23,005 bases of DNA from Phyllobacteriaceae bacterium (lineage in GTDB: Bacteria > Pseudomonadota > Alphaproteobacteria > Rhizobiales > Ancalomicrobiaceae): assembly GCA_012517025.1 (NCBI GenBank), contig JAAYVT010000513.1:1-23005 (forward strand), given 5' to 3'. Shown here piece after piece: positions 7,865 to 14,611 of the stretch; position 1 is the first letter of the stretch; each line of letters starts with the position of its first letter. A program made the position numbers and the translations under genes. The notes under the pieces are model-generated. The model searched no databases and was not told the DNA's origin. It saw nothing but the letters and a program-made list of their open reading frames with translations.

Positions 7865-8197
7865 ATGGCCACGTTGTTGAAGGAAGAAAGCACGATCACT
7901 GCGAAGGGCCAGACCACGGTTCCCAAGGCCGTCAGGCAGGCTCTGGGCGTGGACTATGGCGGGCGCATCGCTTTCGTCGTCGACGATCAGCGCCGGGTCT
8001 TTGTCGAGAAGGCGGTCGAGGACACGCCCGATCCTGTCGTCGACCGGTTTCTGGCATTTCTCGCGCGAGACATGGCCGAGCACCCCGGCACCTCCATCGT
8101 CGCCCTGCCTCCGTCCCTGCGGGATCGTATCGCAGCATTGACCGGAGCCATGAACGCCGACCTCGACGCCGAGATCGACGGTGACGTCGATCTCTGA
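7865..8197 (+). CDS. prlF: PrlF/SohA antitoxin (AbrB/SpoVT family)
   Basis: A 110-residue protein. Its N-terminus ESTITAKGQTTVPKAVRQAL is the swapped-hairpin AbrB-type DNA-binding domain found in PrlF and MazE-like antitoxins, and GGRIAFVVDDQRRVFVEKA completes the fold. The C-terminal half is acidic (DADLDAEIDGDVDL at the end), as expected for the toxin-neutralising part. PrlF neutralises the YhaV ribonuclease and represses the operon. In-frame ATG 7853 and TTG 7841 lie upstream; I chose ATG 7865 because GGGG at 7855-7858 is suitably spaced and the family normally begins just before the ESTIT motif. The toxin gene starts 2 bases after the stop. Confidence 0.88.
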   Translation: MATLLKEESTITAKGQTTVPKAVRQALGVDYGGRIAFVVDDQRRVFVEKAVEDTPDPVVDRFLAFLARDMAEHPGTSIVALPPSLRDRIAALTGAMNADLDAEIDGDVDL

Positions 8198-8199
8198 TC

Positions 8200-8691
8200 A
8201 TGCTCACGATCAATGGCTGGACCATTCTCGCCCACCCCTTGTTCCTCGATCAGTTGGAAAAGCTGACCAGCGCCGTCGAGGCGCTGAAGGCAAAGAAGCC
8301 CGACCAATACGAGAGCCATGCGTCGGCAAAACTGCTGGCCGCCTTGGGCAAGCTCATCTTCCAGACGATACCGACCGACCCCACGGCCACGATCTATCGG
8401 CAGGGATCGACGCTCGGCGACGGTCACAGACATTGGTTCCGAGCGAAGTTCGGAAATGGCCGGTTCAGGCTGTTCTTTCGCTACGACACGGGTGCCGAGA
8501 TCATCATCTTCACCTGGGTGAACGACGAAACCACACTGCGAACCTACGGTGCGAAGACCGATGCCTACAAGGTCTTCAAGGGAATGCTGGAAGACGGTCA
8601 TCCGCCCGACGATTGGACTTCGCTGCGCGAGGCGGCATCCGCGAGCGCCGCGGTTGCTCGGCTGCACGATGCTGCCCCGGGAGGACTGTGA
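8200..8691 (+). CDS. yhaV: YhaV toxin, ribosome-dependent ribonuclease (RelE-like)
   Basis: A 163-residue protein, slightly longer than E. coli YhaV (about 154). The N-terminal GWTILAHPLFLDQLEKL, the central RHWFRAKFGNGRFRLFFRYD and the C-terminal AYKVFKGMLEDGHPPDDW are all typical of YhaV. The toxin cleaves mRNA at the ribosome and is held inactive by PrlF. It sits directly after prlF. The extra C-terminal residues (EAASASAAVARLHDAAPGGL) are alanine-rich and look like a lineage-specific tail. The gene seems intact. Confidence 0.9.
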   Translation: MLTINGWTILAHPLFLDQLEKLTSAVEALKAKKPDQYESHASAKLLAALGKLIFQTIPTDPTATIYRQGSTLGDGHRHWFRAKFGNGRFRLFFRYDTGAEIIIFTWVNDETTLRTYGAKTDAYKVFKGMLEDGHPPDDWTSLREAASASAAVARLHDAAPGGL

Positions 8692-8798
8692 AGCGTCTGA
8701 AGTCCAGCAGCGAAGGGCAAGGCGTTCCGCGACACCACAGGCCGAATGTGCTCAAGGTACTCGCCTCGGTTTCCACTCGGAATGAACGGCCGGCACCC

Positions 8799-8828
8799 AC
8801 GTCGGGCGACATCGGGTGGCCCCGACGT
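8799..8828. repeat. Inverted repeat between yhaV and mazE
   Basis: ACGTCGGG (8799-8806) and CCCGACGT (8821-8828) are a perfect 8-bp inverted repeat with a 14-base loop, in the 182-base gap between the two toxin-antitoxin operons. There is no T-run, so a Rho-independent terminator is uncertain. It could also be a second operator. The rest of the gap shows nothing recognisable before the mazE operator. Confidence 0.4.
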
Positions 8829-8845
8829 CCGATTACTGCTATGAG

Positions 8846-8863
8846 ATATACGTACACGTATAT
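8846..8863 (+). promoter_or_regulatory. Operator palindrome in front of mazE
   Basis: ATATACGT-AC-ACGTATAT is a perfect 8-bp inverted repeat with a 2-bp centre, ending right at the GGAGG ribosome-binding site (8864-8868) of mazE. Alternating TA/CG dyads like this are common operators for ribbon-helix-helix antitoxins. Binding there would block both transcription and access to the ribosome-binding site region. Confidence 0.6.
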
Positions 8864-8873
8864 GGAGGCGGTC

Positions 8874-9104
8874 ATGCATCGCAAGATGACGATCACGCTC
8901 GACGAAGAAGTCTACGAAGTGCTCTACCGCACCGTCGGCAAGCGGCGGATGAGCCAGTTCATCGAAGACCTGGTCCGGCCGCACGTGCTCGCGACCTCGC
9001 TCGACGAGGGCTATCGCGCCATGGCGGCCGATACGGCACGAGAGGCCGAAGCGCAGGAATGGTGCAATGGCCTCGCCGGGGACTTGGCGAATGAAGCGCG
9101 GTGA
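8874..9104 (+). CDS. mazE: MazE-type antitoxin (ribbon-helix-helix)
   Basis: A 76-residue protein with an N-terminal ribbon-helix-helix domain: the strand MTITLDEEVYEVLYRTVG (residues 5-22) followed by RRMSQFIEDLVRPHVL, which resembles MazE proteins of the mycobacterial type. The C-terminal part, AADTAREAEAQEWCNGLAGDL, is acidic and helical and should wrap around the MazF dimer. The frame is open far upstream through yhaV, but ATG 8874 has a strong GGAGG 5 bases away and lies just after a perfect operator dyad. The toxin start lies 14 bases inside this gene. Confidence 0.87.
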   Translation: MHRKMTITLDEEVYEVLYRTVGKRRMSQFIEDLVRPHVLATSLDEGYRAMAADTAREAEAQEWCNGLAGDLANEAR

Positions 9105-9417
9105 GGTGTGGTGGGTCGAGTTCGACCCATCCGTCGGCAGCGAAGTCCGGAGGACCCGGCCGGCAGTGATCGTCAGCAACGACGCGGCCAACCGGAATCT
9201 GTCGCGCGTCGTGGTGGTGCCGTTCACCAGTTCGGTCGAGCGGGTCTATCCCGGAGAGGCCGTGGTGACGGTCGGCCGGCAGCAGAGCAAGGCCATTGCG
9301 GACCAGATCATGGCGGCCGACAAGTCACGACTGAAGGAACAACTCGGCGCGCTGTCGAAGACCGATCTCGGAGCCGTCGAGGACGCCATCAGAATCCACC
9401 TGGGGTTCAGATCATGA
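9091..9417 (+). CDS. mazF: MazF/PemK-family endoribonuclease toxin
   Basis: A 108-residue protein with all MazF landmarks: MKRGEVWWVEFDPSVGSEVR at the N-terminus, RRTRPAVIVSNDA (catalytic arginine region), VVVVPFTSSVERVYPGE (catalytic threonine region) and the C-terminal DLGAVEDAIRIHLGF. MazF cuts single-stranded RNA at a short sequence. It overlaps mazE by 14 bases, giving coupled translation. A TTG at 9067 in frame would add residues not found in the family, so ATG 9091 is preferred. The gene looks intact and active. Confidence 0.92.
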   Translation: MKRGEVWWVEFDPSVGSEVRRTRPAVIVSNDAANRNLSRVVVVPFTSSVERVYPGEAVVTVGRQQSKAIADQIMAADKSRLKEQLGALSKTDLGAVEDAIRIHLGFRS

Positions 9418-9454
9418 CGGAGATGGTTCGCCACGGTCCCGCGCGAACCGTCCC

Positions 9455-9775
9455 ACCGGCGACCGTTGGCGACCTCGACCACGACGACCCGTCCGGTCTC
9501 AAGCGCTTGGACTGCCTTCGCCTGACCGATCGGTGGGGCCTTGCCCTGCGCCACGGCGATGATGCCGAGTTTGCCGAACGAAGCCCGGTCAGCGCCTCCG
9601 CGACCAGCGCCGCGATCAGCAGGATCATCACCATTGCGGATCGGCGACAACGGCACTCCAAGGATCTCAAGCGCCACCGGGAGAAACTCTCGATCACCGG
9701 AGTGCTCCACCACACCAGCTCGGTACTTGCCGATCTCGATTTCAACGAGATTTGCTTCCTGTGGTCTCAGCGCTA
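9455..9775 (-). pseudogene. Remnant of a HlyD-family type I secretion adaptor, frame-broken
   Basis: On the minus strand one frame gives VEIEIGKYRAGVVEHSGDRE and continues FLPVALEILGVPLSPIR. A second frame gives MVMILLIAALVAEALTGL, then the first frame resumes with FGKLGIIAVAQGKAPPIG and LETGRVVVVEVANG. Put together these match the N-terminal region of HlyD-type membrane fusion proteins (cytoplasmic segment, single membrane helix, start of the periplasmic part). Two compensating indels lie around 9580-9640. Homology stops at the VANG motif near 9455, where DRVKAGDVL would normally follow. The rest of the protein and any type I ABC partner are absent. The upstream edge stops about 2 bases from the stop codon of the GntR gene. 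Confidence 0.75.
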
Positions 9776-9776
9776 C

Positions 9777-10493
9777 TCAGCTCAGCCGCACCCCCCCCTT
9801 TCCGATCATTCGATAAGAGACTGCTGCGTCTGAAACAGCGGCAGCGTAAGTCATTGCATCGTTCACATCGTCCAATATCTCACGACAGGCGACATCCACA
9901 TCATTGCTTTCCAGAGCATCACACAGGCGCGCTCGCCAATCTCCTCGCGAACCCTTGAGCTGGTCGATGTAGTCAGGGAACAATAAATGCAGGTACGGTC
10001 CGCTTTTCAGCCAGAGATTTCGAATAATCTTCAGAAGAAGCGGCATCCCAGAAATTTCATAGAGCGTGAACTGAAATTCATAGATCGCCTTCAGGTCTAG
10101 TTCTTTGTCACCCTTGGTCCGTGCGACATTGAGACGACCGGCAATCTCCCGAAGCGATTGAACCTGTGCCCCGGAGATTTTCGCAGCGGCAATTTTCGTG
10201 GCAAATGTCTCGTTCACGATCCTGATATCGCGCAATTCCCGTATCTCCTGCCCCGTCAACGTGGGGACGATGACCGACCGGTTTGCTTCTCCTCGCAGAA
10301 TATTCTCCGCCACCAGCCGGTTGAGAGCATCTCTCACAGGGGTCAAGCTCGTTCCCGTCATCGAAGCAAGTGCTCGAATTGTGATTTTTTGTCCCGGGGC
10401 GAAATCTCCTCGCATAAGCGCGTGGCAAATCGTCAGATAAACCTGCTCGCGCAGAGCCGATGTCTCCGTCACCTCTTCGAACTCCTCTTTCAC
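9777..10493 (-). CDS. GntR-family regulator, FadR/FCD subgroup
   Basis: A 238-residue regulator. Residues about 10-75 form a winged helix (REQVYLTICHALMRGDFAPG, then LASMTGTSLTPVRDALNRL), typical of GntR. The C-terminal half is an all-helical FCD effector domain. FCD proteins usually bind a metal through Asp and His residues in FHxxL and later EHxxI motifs. Here those positions read FQFTL and DWRARL, so the metal site seems lost. I chose GTG 10493 because GGAGG (10507-10503 on plus) lies 9 bases upstream; ATG 10547 in frame lacks a ribosome-binding site. It is divergent from the oxoamine synthase gene, with a large palindrome between them, and probably controls that operon. Codon use and base composition are AT-richer than in the conjugation genes. 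Confidence 0.88.
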   Translation of the reverse strand: MKEEFEEVTETSALREQVYLTICHALMRGDFAPGQKITIRALASMTGTSLTPVRDALNRLVAENILRGEANRSVIVPTLTGQEIRELRDIRIVNETFATKIAAAKISGAQVQSLREIAGRLNVARTKGDKELDLKAIYEFQFTLYEISGMPLLLKIIRNLWLKSGPYLHLLFPDYIDQLKGSRGDWRARLCDALESNDVDVACREILDDVNDAMTYAAAVSDAAVSYRMIGKGGVRLS

Positions 10494-10602
10494 TGCTCGT
10501 GGCCTCCGCCATATTTGCAGGTGAACAGCGCTGTGGCCCCATGCCATTGCGACAGTAGCATGCTTCTCACTATGAGCCCCAATCCGCGCGAAAATGCTTA
10601 CT

Positions 10603-10646
10603 TAAAATTGTCCGCCGTTGGCGCGGCACAATTTTAGGGAATTAAT
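10603..10646 (+). promoter_or_regulatory. Operator-like palindrome and promoter between the GntR and oxoamine synthase genes
   Basis: TAAAATTGT (10603-10611) and ACAATTTTA (10628-10636) are a perfect 9-bp inverted repeat. Inside it, CCGC (10612-10615) and GCGG (10623-10626) extend the dyad with a one-base bulge. On plus, TTGGCG (10618-10623) and ATTAAT (10641-10646), 17 bases apart, make a plausible promoter for the synthase gene that overlaps the right arm. The half-site TTGT/ACAA fits the style of FCD-type GntR operators. The rest of the 263-base gap is AT-rich and holds no other clear signal. Confidence 0.55.
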
Positions 10647-10756
10647 GTGCTTCCATACTTCCTATTTTGTGATATCATTTTTGTATTTTTGGAACATCAA
10701 ATGGATTTCTTGACATGCAACATTCCTCTCAGCTGGCAGCGTCTGCGGAGAATCGA

Positions 10757-11989
10757 ATGTCAAATTCAAGCAGCGGCCAAATTTCGCAAACCTATGGAGA
10801 TCTTGCACGCATTATAGAACTCACTGAAAACAATCTTGACTACGCCTATTCAAAAGGACTGATGACACTCTATGCGCGCCCCACGACCGGTCGCTCTGTA
10901 GAAATTGGTAACGGCCGGGCCGTAGTCGACTTCGCACGAGGGAGCTACCTGGGTCTCGACAATCACCCAGCAGTCGTCGAAGGTGCCGCCCGCGCGCTTC
11001 ATGACTATCGCTCTCTCCAATGGTCGGGAGCCAGAACTCGCCTGAATTTTGCGATCACAGAAGAATTGGAAACTCGGTTGAGTGATCTGCTTCAGGCTCG
11101 AGCGTTGGTGTTCTCGCTCGTCTTGACTGCCAACATGGGCGTCATGCCGCTCATCGCAAGCGGCGCATTCACCAGCAACAAGAAGCCGCTGGTCGTCTTC
11201 GATAAATTTGTTCATGCAACACTCGCATACCACAAGCCAATCGTCGCGGACAATACAGATGTTGTGACGATCCCGCATAACGACGTCAGCGAGCTTGAGC
11301 GCCTATGCAAGCAGGGACGGCCGGTCGTCTACATCGCTGATGGCGTTTACTCGATGGGCGGGAGCGCTCCCATACCGGAATTGCGGACACTTCAGGAGAA
11401 ATACGGCCTCTTCCTCTACATCGACGATGCCCACGGGATTTCTATCCATGGTCATCGAGGCGAAGGATACGCAAGATCGTCGTTCGGTGAAGCACTTGGC
11501 GATCGCACTATCATCGCAGCGTCGCTCAGCAAGGGGTTTGGCACAAACGGTGGCGTCCTGATGCTCGGCACGGCTGAGCAAGAAAAACTCATCCGGCGCT
11601 ACGCTGTGCCACACACTTTTTCGATGGGACCTGACATTCCGTCGATCGGCGCGGCTATCGCCTCCGCCAAGATTCACGATTCACCCGAGTTGGCCGAACG
11701 TCAGGGGAGGCTTCGCGCTCGTATCGAAGAATTCGACAGACATACCAAAACTGATCTGACCGGCATATATCTGCCCATCCGGATGGTTACAATTGGAAAC
11801 GAAATTGCAACCATCGACTGCGCCGATTGGTTGCTCGAGAAGGGCCACTATGCCGTACCGGCTATCTTTCCTGGCGTACCAAAATCGCGGGGAGCCCTTC
11901 GCATTTGCCTGACCGCGGACCATTCGCTGTCCGAAGTTCGCGCACTCTGCGCCGATATCAAGACGTGGATGTCGGAAAACCTGAGCTAG
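10757..11989 (+). CDS. PLP-dependent alpha-oxoamine-synthase-like enzyme (BioF/KBL/CqsA fold)
   Basis: A 410-residue fold-type I PLP enzyme. The Schiff-base lysine is K259 in SLSKGFGTNGG. DDAHG (D223-G227) holds the aspartate that contacts the pyridine nitrogen, and H153 in FDKFVHATLAYH is the ring-stacking histidine. GYARSSF follows the AHGISIHGHRGEG loop as in BioF and aminoacetone synthases. Such enzymes condense an acyl-CoA or acyl-carrier thioester with an amino acid, losing CO2 to give an alpha-aminoketone. The loop that reads SRxxxGTxxLHxxLE in BioF, KBL and SPT is GARTRLNFAITEELE here, so its His is missing and substrate choice is probably different. I chose ATG 10757 (GGAG at 10747-10750) over ATG 10715, which lacks a ribosome-binding site. 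The neighbours are a divergent GntR regulator and a DMT exporter 1 base downstream. No biotin or threonine genes are nearby. Confidence 0.8.
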   Translation: MSNSSSGQISQTYGDLARIIELTENNLDYAYSKGLMTLYARPTTGRSVEIGNGRAVVDFARGSYLGLDNHPAVVEGAARALHDYRSLQWSGARTRLNFAITEELETRLSDLLQARALVFSLVLTANMGVMPLIASGAFTSNKKPLVVFDKFVHATLAYHKPIVADNTDVVTIPHNDVSELERLCKQGRPVVYIADGVYSMGGSAPIPELRTLQEKYGLFLYIDDAHGISIHGHRGEGYARSSFGEALGDRTIIAASLSKGFGTNGGVLMLGTAEQEKLIRRYAVPHTFSMGPDIPSIGAAIASAKIHDSPELAERQGRLRARIEEFDRHTKTDLTGIYLPIRMVTIGNEIATIDCADWLLEKGHYAVPAIFPGVPKSRGALRICLTADHSLSEVRALCADIKTWMSENLS

Positions 11990-12922
11990 ATGGAGAAGAG
12001 ATCTCACATGCGGATATGCGATCGCCGAAGCCAACTTCTTGCCTTTGGCGGCCTCCTCGCCGTCTCCTTGTTGTGGGGCTCTTCGTTTGTTGTCATCAAG
12101 GTGGCTTCGACCAGATTCGAGGCGGTCAATATCGCCTCATATCGGGCGACAATCGCCGCACTATGTCTATCTGGTCTTGTCGTAATTAAAAGAGAGAAAT
12201 TTCCAAGAGACATAAGAACCATATCAATCCTTTTTTTTCTTTCTATATTTGGTCAAATACTCCCATTCATCAGCCTGGGGGTTAGCGGACATCTCACATC
12301 CAGCCAAAATTCAGCGATGATGATGGGGGGCGTTCCTCTCCTAACTTTGCTATTTAGCCGGTTCCTATTACCCGATGAACTCTGGTCTCTAAAGAAATGG
12401 CTGGCTTTGGTTGTAGGATTTGCGGGTGTAGTAGTCGCATTAGGTGGCACAATCCAGAACACATGGTCCTCTGGTGCCCATTCCAATGCGGACTTGGAGG
12501 GAAGCTTGTTCGCGTTGCTCGCCGCTGTCGGATATGCCATCGGGGCCATCCTCTCCAGAATAGCTTCGCGAAACCTTTCTCCTCTCGTAGCCTGCGCATT
12601 CACCATGACGGTTTCGGCGGGCATTCTGTGGACATATTCCTTTTTCTCAGGCTCCATACAGGCAACAGCAAGCATAAGTGCCTGGACCGCGATTTTTTTC
12701 CTAGGAACCGCCAACACCGCATTTGCTTACGGTATTTATTTCTGGCTAATAAAATTTTCTGGGGCAACATTCGCATCCACGAATAATTATATGGTCCCGA
12801 TCATAGGCATGGCAATGGGTTTTATTATGCTCTCAGAGAAAATATATCTTGGTACATTATCAGGATTAATGCTTACGTTAATTGGAATTTATCTATTCTC
12901 TCGAACTTCGAGGACGAGTTGA
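11990..12922 (+). CDS. DMT-superfamily (EamA) transporter, probable exporter
   Basis: A 310-residue membrane protein with about ten predicted helices in two EamA repeats. The first begins LLWGSSFVVIKVASTRFEA, the classic EamA N-terminal motif, and the second begins about residue 165 (GSLFALLAAVGYAIGAILSR). Characterised DMT proteins of this type (RhaT/EamA/YdcZ-like) mostly export amino acids and other small metabolites. The start is directly after the synthase stop codon, so the two genes are one operon; ATG 12008, seven codons in, is an alternative with GAG 7 bases upstream. The DNA is clearly AT-rich, with runs of A and T unlike the conjugation genes. Export of the product of the upstream enzyme, or of a related metabolite, is an inference from position. 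Confidence 0.85.
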   Translation: MEKRSHMRICDRRSQLLAFGGLLAVSLLWGSSFVVIKVASTRFEAVNIASYRATIAALCLSGLVVIKREKFPRDIRTISILFFLSIFGQILPFISLGVSGHLTSSQNSAMMMGGVPLLTLLFSRFLLPDELWSLKKWLALVVGFAGVVVALGGTIQNTWSSGAHSNADLEGSLFALLAAVGYAIGAILSRIASRNLSPLVACAFTMTVSAGILWTYSFFSGSIQATASISAWTAIFFLGTANTAFAYGIYFWLIKFSGATFASTNNYMVPIIGMAMGFIMLSEKIYLGTLSGLMLTLIGIYLFSRTSRTS

Positions 12923-12935
12923 CGAGCCAAGCTCC

Positions 12936-13130
12936 ACTTGGTCTGGTCGCATTTTCTTCGGCGACCAAAGGTCACGCCGCGCGCTGCGGCGGTCTTGCTG
13001 CCTTCGTCGGTCCGGCTCAGGATCAGGGACCGCTCGAACATCCGCGTTCGCAACTGGCAGCAGCAAGCCTGCCGTGCTGGATTTCCAAGCTCTCAACATC
13101 GGTGGAAACGCGCGCGTAGCCGCGCTTCAT
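12936..13130 (-). pseudogene. Resolvase remnant with internal deletion and frameshifts
   Basis: From an ATG at 13130 on minus, MKRGYARVSTDVESLEIQ and a few more residues match the N-terminus of a Tn3/Pin-type serine resolvase, then the frame stops at about 13025. Another frame gives FERSLILSRT, and a third DEGSKTAAARGVTFGRRRK. These match the helix E and linker region (normally FERSLIRERTxEGxxxARARGVKFGR). About 90 residues of the catalytic domain are missing between the pieces and the helix-turn-helix is degraded. It lies 14 bases from the exporter stop codon and marks the right edge of the AT-rich cassette. The 79 bases from 13131 to 13209 hold nothing I recognise. Confidence 0.75.
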
Positions 13131-13209
13131 GCATCGACGATATAGCCCTGATCGATGATCATCATGGCTTGAACGAACGGTTCACCCCATCGGCTGGGGT
13201 TCGGCGTAT

Positions 13210-13482
13210 TCACGAGCGAACAGCCAGAGGCAGCGCATAACCGGCCGCTTCGGAGAAGAAGGTCGCAACCACGATCGCAGCGGCCCTGCTCACACCCATT
13301 TCTTCGATGAACTCCGCCTGGAGCCTGGGGCTCACTTCGGAGAAGAAAGCGAAAGTCGGCGCGTCGAAGGCCGTGGCGCTCGCCGGGTCCTGGATCCTAT
13401 CGGCGAGCTCCCGTGCCGACACCTCCACGCCGTAGGACGCGGTCACGGTCGTCAGCACCAGGGAAATCACCGGGGACGTCAT
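13210..13482 (-). CDS. Hypothetical protein downstream of the RES toxin
   Basis: A 90-residue ORF (MTSPVISLVLTTVTASYGVE at the start, AAIVVATFFSEAAGYALPLA near the end). It has amphipathic helical character but no sure membrane helix or motif. GGAG lies 9 bases before ATG 13482; another ATG at 13488 is in frame but too close. It is on the same strand as the xre-res pair and 61 bases after res, so it may be the third gene of that operon. I do not recognise the family. Sequence style (high GC, regular codon choice) fits a real gene. Confidence 0.5.
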   Translation of the reverse strand: MTSPVISLVLTTVTASYGVEVSARELADRIQDPASATAFDAPTFAFFSEVSPRLQAEFIEEMGVSRAAAIVVATFFSEAAGYALPLAVRS

Positions 13483-13543
13483 CGTCATGTTCTCCGCGTG
13501 CCCGTGAGGGGACATCGGTCTCTCGGCGAAGGCCACCCCAAGT

Positions 13544-14074
13544 TCACGGCCCGGATGAAGGCCACGACGCTGCATCGCGCGGCAAGCGCCCGCTCGGATC
13601 ATGCACACGAACGCGATGTGGCAGATCGTTCCCCCATCGCCACAGCACAAGGTTCGTCATTTCGACCGTCGCGCCGACTGCAAAGGAGGGGACCAGCACA
13701 CCCGCAGCGCCGGCAGTCATCAGACGTTCCGCCAACGCCCAAGAGGCCGGCATGCGTCCCGTCGCTCGGTCGAGAGCCCACGAACAGGCCAGGGTCGAGA
13801 TGTCGACGCCTTCACGTTCGCGGTCTTTCTCGGTCCGCAGGTCGACGAGATCCTCGACGTCGACCTCGTAGGAGCACGCCGTCAACGGCTCGAATCTCCG
13901 AGCAAAGCCATGGCTCATTTCCAGGAACATGCCCTCGATGGTCAGCGCCAGATAGAGGGCCGGCACACCGGCCGGATTGAAGCGCCCGCCCTGGGCGGCG
14001 GCGCCATCCCCCGAAAGCGGTGCCCACGACCAGCGGGGATCATGAGCCCGATAGGCCACACCAGCCCATCTCAA
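13544..14074 (-). CDS. RES-domain toxin (NAD-degrading family)
   Basis: A 176-residue protein with a RES domain through most of its length: YRAHDPRWSW near the N-terminus, GGRFNPAGVPALYLALTIEG (residues 29-48) and VPSFAVGATVEMTNLVLW (128-145). R31, Y41, E47 or E52 and S130 are candidates for the Arg, Glu and Ser positions that name the family. Characterised RES toxins (for example MbcT) break down NAD+. The start is a TTG at 14074 that overlaps the antitoxin stop codon (TTGA), with GGGTGG 7 bases upstream; a GTG at 14059 is an alternative. Length and order (antitoxin then toxin) are normal. Confidence 0.85.
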   Translation of the reverse strand: MRWAGVAYRAHDPRWSWAPLSGDGAAAQGGRFNPAGVPALYLALTIEGMFLEMSHGFARRFEPLTACSYEVDVEDLVDLRTEKDREREGVDISTLACSWALDRATGRMPASWALAERLMTAGAAGVLVPSFAVGATVEMTNLVLWRWGNDLPHRVRVHDPSGRLPRDAASWPSSGP

Positions 14075-14511
14075 GCGAAGCCACCCGTCGCGACATGGTC
14101 GAGCCAATCTCGAACCGCGGCGGCCTTGCCGTCCTTGACGAGACTCTCGGCCGTGCGGCCGCCGAAAGCCGGCAACGGTTCGGCCCGATACCAGGCGAGT
14201 GCCTGCTTTTCTCCTCCGGCCCAATCGACGATGCGGCCGACGATCTCGAGCATCTCCAGCGCGCGCGTCTGAGCTTTGACTGTCGAGAGTCTCGATGGAC
14301 GATAGAGCACGTCTCTGCTCAATCCGGCCGTCTCGGCGAATTGCGCCCTTGTGAGGCCTAGCCCTTCGGCGGCACGCACGACCGAAACCTGCCCGGTCGC
14401 GTCCAGGAAAGCGCCCACGAACCGGCCTCCGGACCCGAAGCCGCTCACCGAGCGGGCGTTTCGCTCCGACCGGGATACCTTCTTGGTCTCGTTGATCTCA
14501 GGAACAGCCAT
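14071..14511 (-). CDS. Xre/MbcA/ParS-family antitoxin (DUF2384)
   Basis: A 146-residue protein. The middle, AAEGLGLTRAQFAETAGLSR (about residues 50-69), is an Xre-like helix-turn-helix. The C-terminal GRTAESLVKDGKAAAVRDWL is the DUF2384 segment that contacts the RES toxin in related pairs. It neutralises the RES enzyme and likely represses its own promoter. ATG 14511 was preferred (GGA about 8 bases upstream); ATG 14538 extends the frame by nine codons but has no ribosome-binding site. It overlaps the toxin start by 4 bases. It lies between the cargo cassette and the relaxase gene. Confidence 0.87.
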   Translation of the reverse strand: MAVPEINETKKVSRSERNARSVSGFGSGGRFVGAFLDATGQVSVVRAAEGLGLTRAQFAETAGLSRDVLYRPSRLSTVKAQTRALEMLEIVGRIVDWAGGEKQALAWYRAEPLPAFGGRTAESLVKDGKAAAVRDWLDHVATGGFA

Positions 14512-14611
14512 TTCACGATCCGTCAGATGGAGCAACATGTTTTTATGGCATTCAATATGCGCTCGATCATAGAAATGTCCAGCCTGGCGCGAGAGGCCGA
14601 CGCACCCCCGC

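Noticed and set aside
8181..8873. Upstream extension of the mazE frame through yhaV
   Set aside because: The frame is open by chance in high-GC DNA. The mazE operator, ribosome-binding site and family start all point to 8874.
10757..11989. Calling the PLP enzyme biotin-pathway BioF or 2-amino-3-ketobutyrate ligase
   Set aside because: No bio genes or threonine dehydrogenase are next to it, and the conserved GTxxLH loop of those enzymes is absent. Only the fold class is supported.
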